DNA of 64,000 nucleotides, from contig SHZF01000008.1 in assembly GCA_009692425.1 (NCBI GenBank), positions 62,001-126,000 of the forward strand. Reading direction: 5' to 3'. Positions 45,705 to 54,315 of this stretch are shown one piece after another. The stretch's first letter is position 1; every line of letters begins with the position of its first letter. Below the pieces are notes generated by a model. It was not told where the DNA came from. It was given only the letters and a program-made list of their open reading frames with translations, and did no database searches. A program made the position numbers and the translations under genes. This DNA comes from Myxococcales bacterium (GTDB lineage: Bacteria > Myxococcota_A > UBA9042).

Positions 45705-46868
45705 CTACAGCTTGTTCACCTGGAAGATCGGAAAATAGCTGTGCTGGTGCCCCGCGTCGTACTCCTTCTGCAACTGCGGGATCGAGTCGTACGGGAAGAT
45801 GTCGTATTTCGGCGTGTCTTCGGGCATCCACCCCGTGTTCTCGGCGAACTGCACGGCGGCGCGCCCCTGGCCGTAGCGGGCGTAGTGCGTGTGCACGTGG
45901 GTGTGGCGACTGATGCACTCGATGGCGCGCACGGAATCGGACTTCATCCCCTCCTTCCACCCCGCCGTCGCGATGACGCCCTGGCGTGACAAGGCCTTGA
46001 GCGTGGCGCGAATGACCGGAGAGCCGACGTAGTCCAGAAAGATCGACACGCCGATGTCTTGGGTATGCTCGCGCACGATGCGCAAGAACGTCTCTTCGGA
46101 CTCCAAGTAGCGCTTCTTGTACTCCGGGTCGGCCTTGTAGCGCTCCATGTCGTACTCGAGGTGCTTGAACAGGCGGCGGTCGATCGGCTTCATCCCGGCC
46201 GACTCGATCGCGTACAACCGCTTGGGATTGCCGCTGATCATGGCGACGCGCGAGCCCCAGAACTTCGCCAGCGTCAGTTCCGCCCACGTCACGCCGCCGC
46301 CCCAGCCCCACACGTACGGCGATGGGCAGTCCTCGATGGTCATCTGTACGCGCCAGGTGTTGTGGGCCTGATGCCAATTCGACCACGCCGTCACGTAGCG
46401 CAGGCTGAAGGCGGCCCACTGCGGCAGGCTGAAGCGCGTGTTTTCGGGCAGCGGGATCAACTGCTTTTCGTGGGTGACGGTGCGGCGCGCCAGCAGGCCG
46501 ATCGTGCCCGGCGCGTCGTAGCCGAAAATCTTGATGGGATAGCCCCACTTGTCCCAGACGCCGTTGCAAAACAGCATGGCGAGGTCGCCAACCTTGACGG
46601 TGGTCACGCGCTCGCCGACGGCCAGCACCCGCACGGTGCCCGCATTGCCGAGCACGACGTGGGGCTCGCCGCGCTGCTTGCAGATGTCGACCGGATCGCG
46701 TTCGACGGCGTGGCTCATGTTGCCTTCCCAGCAACCGAACAGGGGTTCGACGAGGCATTGGTCGAGAGCGATGTCGGGCAGCGTAATCTCGGCCTGCTCC
46801 AACTGGCCCGGGCCCGGCTTGGCACCCGCTGCTGCCTTGAGGATCCAGGCGGTCGTGGTCTCGGCCAT
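45705..46868 (-). CDS. MDR-superfamily reductase (zinc-independent, crotonyl-CoA-reductase-like neighbour)
   Basis: A 387-aa medium-chain dehydrogenase/reductase. The catalytic GroES-like half lacks the zinc ligands: the usual GHE.xG reads GNAGTV. The nucleotide-binding half has VWGWGGGVTWAELTLAKFWG, a GxGxxG-type loop. Zinc-free MDRs include quinone and enoyl-CoA reductases such as crotonyl-CoA carboxylase/reductase, which this resembles only distantly (shorter, no clear carboxylase motifs). Pairing with the acyl-CoA dehydrogenase suggests both act on one acyl-CoA or polyketide-precursor pathway. ATG at 46866-46868; a good promoter lies upstream. Confidence 0.78.
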   Translation of the reverse strand: MAETTTAWILKAAAGAKPGPGQLEQAEITLPDIALDQCLVEPLFGCWEGNMSHAVERDPVDICKQRGEPHVVLGNAGTVRVLAVGERVTTVKVGDLAMLFCNGVWDKWGYPIKIFGYDAPGTIGLLARRTVTHEKQLIPLPENTRFSLPQWAAFSLRYVTAWSNWHQAHNTWRVQMTIEDCPSPYVWGWGGGVTWAELTLAKFWGSRVAMISGNPKRLYAIESAGMKPIDRRLFKHLEYDMERYKADPEYKKRYLESEETFLRIVREHTQDIGVSIFLDYVGSPVIRATLKALSRQGVIATAGWKEGMKSDSVRAIECISRHTHVHTHYARYGQGRAAVQFAENTGWMPEDTPKYDIFPYDSIPQLQKEYDAGHQHSYFPIFQVNKL

Positions 46869-46906
46869 GGCGGTCTCCGGGGAGCGCGCCTCGGCGCCGG
46901 GCGTGC

Positions 46907-46935
46907 AGGCTAGTGAAAATGACGCGGTGCGTCAA
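46907..46935 (-). promoter_or_regulatory. Sigma-70 type promoter of the MDR/acyl-CoA dehydrogenase pair
   Basis: On the minus strand, TTGACG (46930-46935), a 17-base spacer and TAGCCT (46907-46912) lie about 38 bases before the MDR start. Confidence 0.6.
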
Positions 46936-47013
46936 CCGGCCGGCTGTTTCGTGCGCCCCAGGCTAGAACGCGTTGCCGAACGCCGCAGGTGCTGCCGGTG
47001 GGGGCGCAACCGA

Positions 47014-47595
47014 CTACGCGCCAGCATCGGGAGCCACGCCGTCGCGCCACATGCGGCCGATGTCTTCGTGCGATGCGTTCTGCTCCGGCGCGTTCGTGCA
47101 CACGTACTGGCGGCACTCGTAAGGCCGCGCGCCGTAGATGCGGCAGCCGGTCCCGTTGAAGAACACGCACGGGCCCCGCAACACCCGGTACAGCGCATCG
47201 ACCGGCTTGCCCGTCGGCAGCGCGGGCTTGCCGAAGCGGTCGAGCTTGACCGGCGCAAACGCGTTGACGGACTGACCATCGACATCGACCGAATCGACCA
47301 CGAGCCAGCGCCGCACGAACGCGTCGGGTTCCTGGCCCAGCAGCGCGGCGGCCCGCTCGACCTCGCCCGGCGCAAACCAGCCGGGGCTCGAGCGGCAGCA
47401 CAGTCCGCGACGGATGCAGCCCAACTCCGGATTCGGATGCGGCGCCGCCTCCTCGTCGAGCCAGTAGGGATTGGTGGGTTCGAGTTCGATGCCAGCGGCG
47501 GCCAGGCTGTCAGGCGTCGGCGCCAGCGCGGGGTCGCGGCGGGTGGCGACATCTTCGCGACCGAAGATGCGAAGCTGGCGGGGTGGGTCGGGCAT
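47014..47595 (-). CDS. YkgJ-family Cys-cluster protein
   Basis: The 193-aa product has the YkgJ (UPF0153) cysteine pattern: C.RRGLCC near residue 65, then GPCVFF..GCRIY..RPYECR.YVC near 140-170. These cysteines are thought to bind zinc or an iron-sulfur cluster. The ATG at 47593-47595 starts a polar N-terminus (PPRQLRIFG) followed by an NPYWLDEE segment. No signal peptide. The cellular role of the family is not known. Confidence 0.82.
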   Translation of the reverse strand: MPDPPRQLRIFGREDVATRRDPALAPTPDSLAAAGIELEPTNPYWLDEEAAPHPNPELGCIRRGLCCRSSPGWFAPGEVERAAALLGQEPDAFVRRWLVVDSVDVDGQSVNAFAPVKLDRFGKPALPTGKPVDALYRVLRGPCVFFNGTGCRIYGARPYECRQYVCTNAPEQNASHEDIGRMWRDGVAPDAGA

Positions 47596-48080
47596 GGCCA
47601 ATAGCGTGCAGGGGCGCGGCGGTTGGGTCAATCGGCGGTTGCGGCGGCCCGTGGACCCAGGATCCACCAACCAACCTTCCCCGACCGACTCCGACGCGAC
47701 GATCCGCACCTTGATTCAGCGTCAGGTCAAGTCCGCGATCGGCGCCCCGCGTCTCCGACACGGGCGCAGAGGCAGCCCCGAACGTCAGCGAGACACCGGA
47801 CGCCGTCGATGGCGTGGTGGGGAAGGCGAAATCGGGCTCGGGCGAAATCCTGCAGAGCCTTGCCCTGCCGGGCTGTGCGGCGCGAAAATGGGTGCCCCTG
47901 CCCTTTGAGTGTGCCGAGGGCCAACTCGCCTGCGTGGGCGCGGACGTCGTCGCAAAGTGCACAAATTCGGGATACTGGATGGAGCACATCGACGAATGCG
48001 GCGAGCGAGGTCTTGCCCAGCCACCGCCCCCGGCGCACCATCGTTGCGCGCCGGCCTCACCGGCCGCCCATGCCGTGCCG
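47596..48080. other. Intergenic stretch with an in-frame Cys-rich segment before pdxJ
   Basis: No complete gene is supported here. In the plus-strand frame of pdxJ, with no stop between, a segment from about 47814 encodes [17 protein letters not shown] and then [11 protein letters not shown], a Cys pattern like the extracellular repeats elsewhere in the window. It could be a degraded surface-protein fragment or an N-terminal extension using the GTG at 47814. I favour a remnant. Confidence 0.4.
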
Positions 48081-48851
48081 ATGCAACCGTCTGCCTCCAC
48101 CCCGCCCAGGCCCAAGCCGCGCGTGCTGCTCGGCGTCAACGTCGACCACGTGGCGACGATCCGCCAGCAGCGCGGCACCCGCTACCCCGACCCGGTGCTG
48201 GCCGCCAGCCTCGCCGAACTCGCCGGCGCCGACCAGATCACGGTCCACTTGCGCGAAGACCGCCGCCACGTGCAGGACCGCGACCTCGACGTGCTGCGCC
48301 GCACGGTGCAGGTACCGCTCAACCTCGAGATGGCGGCGACACCGGCCATGGTCGCCATCGCTTGTGCCGTACGGCCCGACGTCGTCACGCTGGTGCCCGA
48401 GCGCCGGGCGGAGCGCACGACTGAGGGCGGCCTCGACGTCGCCAGCCAGGTCGCGCGCCTGGCCGGACTTGCTGCGCAACTGCGCGAGGCGGGCATCGTC
48501 GTGTCGGTTTTCGTCGCCGCGGCCGAGGTCCAGTTGCGGGCTGCGGCCGAAGTCGGCGCCGCGACGGTCGAGTTGCACACCGGAGAGTATTGCGACGCCA
48601 AGGGTGCCCTGCACCGGCAGAGCCACCTCGACGACCTGCGCCGCGGGGCAGCCACGGCCCATTCGCTGGGGCTGCGCGTCGCCGCCGGCCATGGGCTCGA
48701 CTACCACAACGTGGGCCCCGTCGCGGCCCTACCCTACGTCGAGGAACTCAACATCGGCCACAGCCTCGTGGCGCGCGCGGTGCTGGTCGGCTTCGAGCGG
48801 GCCGTGCGCGAGATGCGCGCCCTGCTGGTGCCACCGTTCGACCCGAACTGA
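48081..48851 (+). CDS. pdxJ: Pyridoxine 5'-phosphate synthase
   Basis: PdxJ condenses 1-deoxyxylulose-5-phosphate with 3-amino-2-oxopropyl phosphate to make pyridoxine phosphate, the last committed step of the DXP-dependent vitamin B6 pathway. The 256-aa protein has the TIM-barrel signature [16 protein letters not shown], then [31 protein letters not shown] and ELHTGEY. It ends with [10 protein letters not shown] and [10 protein letters not shown]. The ATG at 48081 fits the family start. PLP made here would serve the aminotransferase at 10.7 kb among others. nnr follows after 36 bases. Confidence 0.96.
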   Translation: MQPSASTPPRPKPRVLLGVNVDHVATIRQQRGTRYPDPVLAASLAELAGADQITVHLREDRRHVQDRDLDVLRRTVQVPLNLEMAATPAMVAIACAVRPDVVTLVPERRAERTTEGGLDVASQVARLAGLAAQLREAGIVVSVFVAAAEVQLRAAAEVGAATVELHTGEYCDAKGALHRQSHLDDLRRGAATAHSLGLRVAAGHGLDYHNVGPVAALPYVEELNIGHSLVARAVLVGFERAVREMRALLVPPFDPN

Positions 48852-48887
48852 CGCCGCTCCCCACGCGGCGACCCGACCAGGAGACCC

Positions 48888-50477
48888 ATGCGCCTTGTCT
48901 CTCCCGACCAGATGCGCGAGTTGGACCGCCGCACGATCGCCGAACTCGGGCTGCCCGCCGTCGTGCTGATGGAAACCGCCGGCCGTGCCATCGCACGCGC
49001 CGTTCTCCAGCGGCTCGGGCCCCCGGACGGACGGCTCGCCACGGTGCTGGCTGGCGCCGGCAACAACGGCGGCGATGGCTTCGTGGCGGCGCGTGTGCTG
49101 CATGCCGCAGGCTTCGATGTGGATGTGTACGGCGCCGGCGACCCGGGACGCATGAGCCCCGAGACGCAGGTGCACTACAAGGCGATGCGCCACCACGGGC
49201 TCGACTGCCGCTGGTACCGCGACGTGCCCAAGCACCCAGAACTGCAGAACCTACGCCGTTCGCTGGGGCGCTCGGCGGCAATCGTCGACGCGCTCGCGGG
49301 CATCGGCCCTGTCGATGAACTGCACGAGCCGCTGCGCACGTTTGCGGCCCAACTCGACGGGCGCCACCGCGCGCTGGTCGTGGCTGCCGATGTGCCGTCG
49401 GGCCTGTGTGCGGTCGATGGCCGGGTGCTGGGCGCGGCCGTGCGCTGCGATGTCGTGGTCACGATGGGGGCGGCCAAGGCGGGACTTTTTCTTGGCAACG
49501 GTCCGGACTTGTGGGACGAGATCGAGGTCGCCGACATCGGCATCCCGCCGGGCTGGGTCACCGCACTGGAGCCGGTGGGGCGGGTCATCGACGCCGCAGC
49601 CGTGCGCGCGCTGCTGCCGCTGCGACCGGCGGTGGCGCACAAGGGGACTTGCGGGCACGCCTTCGTCGTCGCCGGGTCGCCGGGCAAGGCGGGTGCCGCG
49701 TTGCTGGCGAGCCATGCCGCACTGCGGGCAGGCGCTGGCCTCGTCACGCTCGGCACGTCGGGCGAAGTGCGCGGCCGCCTCGAAGCCGAAGTGTGGGACC
49801 TTCTCGTGGAGGCCGTGCGCGGGGGCGCTTCGGAAGCCAAGCGCATCGAGAAGCTGGTGCAGAAGAAGTCGGCGCTGTGCGTCGGCCCGGGGCTCGGCAC
49901 GGGTGCGGCGGAGGCTGACCTCGTGCAGCGCCTGGTGGCCGTGACGACGGTCCCGGTGCTGCTCGACGCAGACGCCCTGCACCTGCTGGCCCAGAAGCCC
50001 GACGTGGGCGAACCCGCCCGCGGCCGCCTCGTGCTGACGCCGCACCCCGGCGAGATGGCCGCGCTGCTGGCGACGACGGTGGATGCGGTCGAGGCCGATC
50101 GCGCCAAGGCGGCGCACGCGGCGGCGGCGCGCTTCGGTGCGGTCGTCGTGCTCAAGGGCGCGCGCACGCTCATCGCGGCCCCGGACGGCGCCTGGGCCGT
50201 GTGGCCGCGCCCGAATGCCGCGCTCGCCAAGGGCGGCACCGGCGACGTGCTGGCCGGGCTGATCGGCGGGCTGCTGGCCCAAGGGGCAACACCGTTCGCG
50301 GCGGCTTGTGCGGGTGTGGGCCTGCACGGGCTGGCGGGACAGAAGTTGCGCGGCCACGCTGGCGCCCGCGGCGGCACGGCGTCGGACCTGCTCGCTCAGG
50401 TGGTCGCCGTGCTCGCCGAAATCGATGGGGGCGAGCCAGTCTCGGGGGACGGGCGAGCGTCGCGGAGTCCAGGCTGA
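48888..50477 (+). CDS. nnr: Bifunctional NAD(P)H-hydrate epimerase / dehydratase
   Basis: Nnr repairs hydrated NADH/NADPH. The N-terminal YjeF-type epimerase (about residues 1-210) carries MRELDRRTI.E.G.P...LME.AG and GAGNNGGDGFVAAR. The C-terminal YjeF/CARKD dehydratase (about 225-500) carries the ADP/ATP-binding AGSPGKAGAALLA, GPGLGTG, LDADALH, LTPHPGEMA and the NAALAKGGTGDVLAGLIGG loop. The ATG at 48888 follows GGAG. The fusion is the common bacterial form, with full length at 529 aa. The usual tsaE neighbour is absent; pdxJ precedes it. Confidence 0.95.
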   Translation: MRLVSPDQMRELDRRTIAELGLPAVVLMETAGRAIARAVLQRLGPPDGRLATVLAGAGNNGGDGFVAARVLHAAGFDVDVYGAGDPGRMSPETQVHYKAMRHHGLDCRWYRDVPKHPELQNLRRSLGRSAAIVDALAGIGPVDELHEPLRTFAAQLDGRHRALVVAADVPSGLCAVDGRVLGAAVRCDVVVTMGAAKAGLFLGNGPDLWDEIEVADIGIPPGWVTALEPVGRVIDAAAVRALLPLRPAVAHKGTCGHAFVVAGSPGKAGAALLASHAALRAGAGLVTLGTSGEVRGRLEAEVWDLLVEAVRGGASEAKRIEKLVQKKSALCVGPGLGTGAAEADLVQRLVAVTTVPVLLDADALHLLAQKPDVGEPARGRLVLTPHPGEMAALLATTVDAVEADRAKAAHAAAARFGAVVVLKGARTLIAAPDGAWAVWPRPNAALAKGGTGDVLAGLIGGLLAQGATPFAAACAGVGLHGLAGQKLRGHAGARGGTASDLLAQVVAVLAEIDGGEPVSGDGRASRSPG

Positions 50478-50484
50478 CCGGTCG

Positions 50485-51030
50485 TCAGCGCACCGGCCCA
50501 TGCCACAACACCACGGGCGGCGGTCGCCAGGGCGGGGCCCAGCGCGGGGCCTCGCGCGGATCGCCCACCTGCTGCAGTTCGAGCAGCGCCCCGTCGAGGT
50601 GCCGCGACAGCCGGAGCCGGGCCGGGCGCGCGCCGCCGGCCAGTTCCAGCACATAGGAGCGGTCGGGCTCCAGGAACGTGAAACGCTCCAACCGCAGCCC
50701 GCCGTCGAGTGGCCGCCGCGCGCTCACCCACTTCTGCGCCAAGGCGACCACCCGATCGAAGTCGGTGTCGGTCACGAGCCACAGGTCGGCCGGGTCGGCG
50801 CGCACCACGCGGCGGGCGCGCACGGGCGCCAGCAGCGGCGTCACGGCAATCTCGGCCGGGTCGCGCTCGGCGGCCACCGGGATGTCGGTCGGCGTGTCGG
50901 CGTGTGCCATGCTGGTGCGGATCAAGGCCACCGCCGCGCCGGCCAGTGCGAACCCGCGGACGCGGCGCGCCGGCGCAATCGCAGCGCCACGCCCCACCTT
51001 CGTGCTGGACTCCCTCGCGCAGGTCACCAT
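50485..51030 (-). CDS. Exported protein of unknown function
   Basis: The 181-aa product starts with a basic region (RRVRG) followed by a hydrophobic FALAGAAVALIR stretch and a possible AHA cleavage site near residue 43. A Tat-like twin arginine is present but the motif is weak. The mature part has VVRADPADLWLVTDTDFDRVV and a C-terminal RLSRHLDGALLELQQV segment; I do not recognise a domain. The ATG at 51028-51030 is chosen over an upstream in-frame ATG (51087) because it brings the hydrophobic stretch nearer the N-terminus. Convergent with nnr. Confidence 0.6.
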   Translation of the reverse strand: MVTCARESSTKVGRGAAIAPARRVRGFALAGAAVALIRTSMAHADTPTDIPVAAERDPAEIAVTPLLAPVRARRVVRADPADLWLVTDTDFDRVVALAQKWVSARRPLDGGLRLERFTFLEPDRSYVLELAGGARPARLRLSRHLDGALLELQQVGDPREAPRWAPPWRPPPVVLWHGPVR

Positions 51031-51154
51031 CGCGCGCCAGCGTAGCGCGGCCGTCGGCAGGGCACCAGCAGCGTCCGTAGGCGCCACGCCCGTGCTCCAC
51101 CGGCCGAGTCACCGCCCCGTCGACAACCCGCAGAAAACGTGAAGGATTCCGCAG

Positions 51155-51183
51155 TTGACGAGACACAGAGCCGCGTCTATCAT
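51155..51183 (+). promoter_or_regulatory. Sigma-70 type promoter of the 651-aa lipoprotein
   Basis: TTGACG (51155-51160), a 17-base spacer and TATCAT (51178-51183) lie about 75 bases before the ATG at 51260. Confidence 0.7.
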
Positions 51184-51259
51184 CGCGCGCTCGGTTTTGC
51201 CCGGCCGTTCGGGCAGACCGCTCTCCTTTCGAACCGGCCCGTTGCGCCACAGGTCCCCG

Positions 51260-53215
51260 ATGCTGCGATTCCGGCGTACCGCCCACGTTGTCCTCGGTTT
51301 GCTCCTGGTCCTGCCCGCACTCGCGTGCCAGCGTGGCGAGAAGTCCTGCCGCTACTACAGCCTCGTGCTCGAGCGCGCCGAGGCGCCGGACGACAAGCGC
51401 CGCGCGCTCAGCGATCTCAAGCGCCTGCCGACGAAAGACCAGCTCAAATGCGACGACGACAAGGTGTACGCGCGCTTCACCAAGGCCATGGACGACAACA
51501 AGTTCCGGCCGATACTGATCGACACGATGGAGAACCTGGGCCGCGTCGGCGGCAAGATCCGCGACCGGACGGAAAAGCTACTGGTCGCGGGCCTCAAGTT
51601 CGGCGACACGGCCGGCCAGATCGGCACCGTGTTCCGCACGTGGCGGCTCGAGTCTTCCGACACGCGCGACCCGTGGCTGCCGGCAAAGGCGACCGCCAAG
51701 GGCTTGGCCGACGCCATCCGGCGCCCGAATTCAGGGGGCGCGCAGCAGGGCCAGATTCGCGCCCAGTTGGTCGAAGCCCTTTTCCTCGCCGTGCCGAACC
51801 CGGCCGACCGGGCGGAGTACGAGGAACTGCTGATTGAACTCGCCGACACCGATCCCGCCATGCAGTCGGTCGAGGTCAACATCCGCGCGCTGCAGTATCT
51901 GACCGAGATGCGCACGAAGAAGGAAGGCGCCTTCGACGCTTATGTGCACGGCCTGTTCCAGAAGGACGCGGCGCGCGCCGAAACGTACATGGCAGGGCGG
52001 TTGGCGCTCGCGACGTTCCCGCGCGACAAGGTGGCCAAGACGGCCCTCGACATCTTCACCAAGAAAGACACGAGGTTTGAGGCGTGGGTCAAGACCGCCG
52101 GCATGTTTGACTGGGAATGGCAGGAAGGCCCCAAGCTCGCCCAGGTGTTGTCTGACGTGCACGCGCCAAGTACCGCGCTCGCCCTCGTGCAGGCGGTCGC
52201 CAAGCCGGTCGACGTCACCGATGCGGGGGTGCCGAAGACGTTCACCGTCATCAACAAGGCGCTGCCGTGGTCCGGCTACCTGACGAGCCGCTTCCAACTC
52301 GCCATGTGGGCGCTGGCCGCGATGGGCAACGAGATTCCGGCCGACGCCGTCGCCGAGATCGCAAAAACGTCCCTGTCGAGCGGACTCGCCGCCGAGCAGC
52401 GTACGTTGCCGCTGACAGGCCTCGCGATCTCGGGTTCGGCGCTGGCGTGGCCGACGATCCTGAAGGTGTTCACCGACGCGGCGGAAATTGAGAAGGCGGA
52501 GTTCCTGACCGCGCTCAGCTACGCGCTGGACCCCGAGCACCTCGCCGAGTGGGACAAGGTCGTCGGCGGCGACCTCAGCGAGGGCGTGAAGACCGGCCGC
52601 GAAGACCCCGTCATCATCGACCGCCTCAAGGTGGTGCGCGATTGCAAGGCCGCCCAGGATGGCGGGCCGGACGAGGCCACCAAGCAGACATCACTGCTGA
52701 CGTGCTACGTCGGCTTCATGAAGAATTCCGGCAACCCGACCCAAACTGAGAAGGCGTCGATCAACTTGCTGCACCTCGGTGCGCGCGGCGCGGACGTCGT
52801 GCCGATCCTGCTTGAAGCCATCAAGACGTCGGAGCCGACGAATGCCACGCTGCGTCAGGTCGCGCTCGCGGGCCTGAAGGCGTTGGCGAAGCCCGAGCAC
52901 ATGAAGGCGATCTACAACGTCCAGCAACTCGACGTGTCGCGCGGCCCCGTGGCGCAGTCGTGGATTTGGGAGTTCGACATCCTGCTCGGCCACTTGTTCC
53001 AGGCCGCCGATGGTCAGGTGCCGATGCCGGTCAATACGCCGAACCCAAACAACATTCCCGCGGAGCCTGCCGCGCCTGCCGCCGCTCCGGGCGCCGACCC
53101 GGCTGTTGCCGCAGTTCCTCCCGCTCCTGCTGGCGCTGCCGGCAATGTGCCTGCCCCGGCACCGGTTCCGACGCCTGGGGTCGCTGTGCCCCAGCCCGCG
53201 CCCGTTCCGAAGTAA
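51260..53215 (+). CDS. Large helical-repeat lipoprotein of unknown function
   Basis: The 651-aa product has a lipoprotein signal (HVVLGLLLVLPALAC). The body is a long run of paired helices resembling HEAT or Armadillo repeats, with segments such as A.LALVQAVAKP and TLRQVALAGLKALAKPEHM. It ends in a Pro/Ala-rich tail of about 70 residues. The ATG at 51260 is favoured over an upstream start that overlaps the promoter. A scaffold role at the envelope is an inference. No catalytic residues are visible. It lies upstream of a lamin-tail lipoprotein. Confidence 0.78.
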   Translation: MLRFRRTAHVVLGLLLVLPALACQRGEKSCRYYSLVLERAEAPDDKRRALSDLKRLPTKDQLKCDDDKVYARFTKAMDDNKFRPILIDTMENLGRVGGKIRDRTEKLLVAGLKFGDTAGQIGTVFRTWRLESSDTRDPWLPAKATAKGLADAIRRPNSGGAQQGQIRAQLVEALFLAVPNPADRAEYEELLIELADTDPAMQSVEVNIRALQYLTEMRTKKEGAFDAYVHGLFQKDAARAETYMAGRLALATFPRDKVAKTALDIFTKKDTRFEAWVKTAGMFDWEWQEGPKLAQVLSDVHAPSTALALVQAVAKPVDVTDAGVPKTFTVINKALPWSGYLTSRFQLAMWALAAMGNEIPADAVAEIAKTSLSSGLAAEQRTLPLTGLAISGSALAWPTILKVFTDAAEIEKAEFLTALSYALDPEHLAEWDKVVGGDLSEGVKTGREDPVIIDRLKVVRDCKAAQDGGPDEATKQTSLLTCYVGFMKNSGNPTQTEKASINLLHLGARGADVVPILLEAIKTSEPTNATLRQVALAGLKALAKPEHMKAIYNVQQLDVSRGPVAQSWIWEFDILLGHLFQAADGQVPMPVNTPNPNNIPAEPAAPAAAPGADPAVAAVPPAPAGAAGNVPAPAPVPTPGVAVPQPAPVPK

Positions 53216-53355
53216 TCGATTTCACGAAGAAAACCTGAGTCGTCGTTCCGGCCAGATGGACCGCGTTCTTGCGCGGCTCCCGCTGCGGCGCGGCAACTCC
53301 TCGCCCAGAGCGAACCCTCCACGGCGCCCGCCCGTTTCGGCGCCGCGGAGGTTCC

Positions 53356-54168
53356 ATGTCGTTGTCCCGTGCTTTCCGTATTTCCGTCCCCGTGCAAGCT
53401 GCCTTGGTTGCGACCGGCGTTTCGGCCAGCGCCGGTCTCGTCACGCTGGTGGCCCTTTTGCTGGCGTGCGGGTGCAGTGCCGTCGCGGGCCTGCCCGAGC
53501 CGTCGCGCCCGGAATTCGCCGGGTCCATCGCCGAACTGGGCGTGCTGCTGCCACCGCCTCCGCCCAAGCCAGCGTGCCGGGCCGCGGCGACGGGAGAACT
53601 GGTCGTCAACGAGTACCTCGTGCGTCCGGGCGGCATCGACCTCGACGGCGACGGCAAGTCGACCCTGCGCGACGAGAGCATCGAATTCGCGGTCGACTCC
53701 GACGAACCCGTGCACGTGCTTGGCGCGGAATGGTGGGTAGACGGCGTGCGGCGCGCCAAGGTGACGACTCCCGTGTGCCTGCCTCCGCAGCGGTTCGCCG
53801 TCCTCGTCGGCAACGCGTCCGGCAAGCTGGTGCTGGGGCCCGGGGCCATCGAAGTCCGACTGGACCGCTCGCTGCGGTTGACCGACGCCGGATCCCACCT
53901 CGAACTGCGCAGTCCCCAGGGACAGGTCATTGCCCACCTCGAATACGCCGCGGAGCCGCACGGGGTGCCGGCTGCGACGTGGGTGCGCGCGCTGGACGGC
54001 GAGCGGGGTTCGCCGTTCGTGCGCCACGACGCGCTGCCGGCGGGTACGGGCGCGCCGCACTCGCTCGGGACCTGCGCGACCGGCCAACCGGCCTGCGAGT
54101 GCCTCGGCGCCCAGGGGATGGACTGCCCGGAACTGGCCCGGGCGGCGACGACAGCGCAAGGTGGCTGA
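53356..54168 (+). CDS. Lamin-tail-domain lipoprotein
   Basis: The 270-aa product has a signal ending in LLLACGC, so one of two cysteines is lipidated. A Pro-rich linker leads to an LTD-like region (ELVVNEYLVRPGGIDLDGDGKSTLRDESIEF, about residues 82-112), then AGSHLELRSPQGQVI. The NE.L..P...D.(D)GDG pattern is the usual lamin-tail start and may bind calcium. CGGAGG precedes the ATG. This is the second LTD protein in the window, after the sigma-54-linked one at 5500-6177. The ligand is unknown. Confidence 0.82.
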   Translation: MSLSRAFRISVPVQAALVATGVSASAGLVTLVALLLACGCSAVAGLPEPSRPEFAGSIAELGVLLPPPPPKPACRAAATGELVVNEYLVRPGGIDLDGDGKSTLRDESIEFAVDSDEPVHVLGAEWWVDGVRRAKVTTPVCLPPQRFAVLVGNASGKLVLGPGAIEVRLDRSLRLTDAGSHLELRSPQGQVIAHLEYAAEPHGVPAATWVRALDGERGSPFVRHDALPAGTGAPHSLGTCATGQPACECLGAQGMDCPELARAATTAQGG

Positions 54169-54232
54169 AGTCTCGGCTCCGAGCTGCGCGGTGGCGTGGT
54201 GGGGCTGCAATGCCTCACCGGTCTGAAGGTAT

Positions 54233-54260
54233 ACTGGTATGACCAGTTGACCAGTTGACC
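54233..54260 (+). promoter_or_regulatory. FadR-like operator with tandem half-sites
   Basis: TACTGGTATGACCAGTT (54232-54248) contains the perfect palindrome ACTGGT-ATG-ACCAGT. It is close to the enterobacterial FadR box (AACTGGTCNGACCAGTT), differing at the first base and one inner base. It is followed in phase by TGACCAGT units at 8-bp steps, up to 54260. The operator overlaps the -35 of the promoter. Confidence 0.7.
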
Positions 54261-54276
54261 TCTTTGGGGCTAGACT
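54247..54276 (+). promoter_or_regulatory. Promoter of the FadR-like regulator and hydroxylase genes
   Basis: TTGACC (54247-54252), an 18-base spacer and TAGACT (54271-54276). The -35 lies within the operator repeats, so binding would block RNA polymerase. Confidence 0.55.
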
Positions 54277-54315
54277 GCCGGCCACGCGGAGTGCAACCCG
54301 CGCCGGAACGTGACC

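Noticed and set aside
45705-46868. Crotonyl-CoA carboxylase/reductase identity for the MDR protein
   Set aside because: It is shorter and lacks sequence stretches expected of that family; kept as MDR reductase only.
47640-47670. Inverted repeat GTGGA-N7-TCCAC as a regulatory site
   Set aside because: Short arms, common in GC-rich sequence, and no promoter match nearby.
53216-53355. Promoter or terminator between the two lipoproteins
   Set aside because: No convincing -35/-10 pair and no hairpin followed by a T-run could be found.
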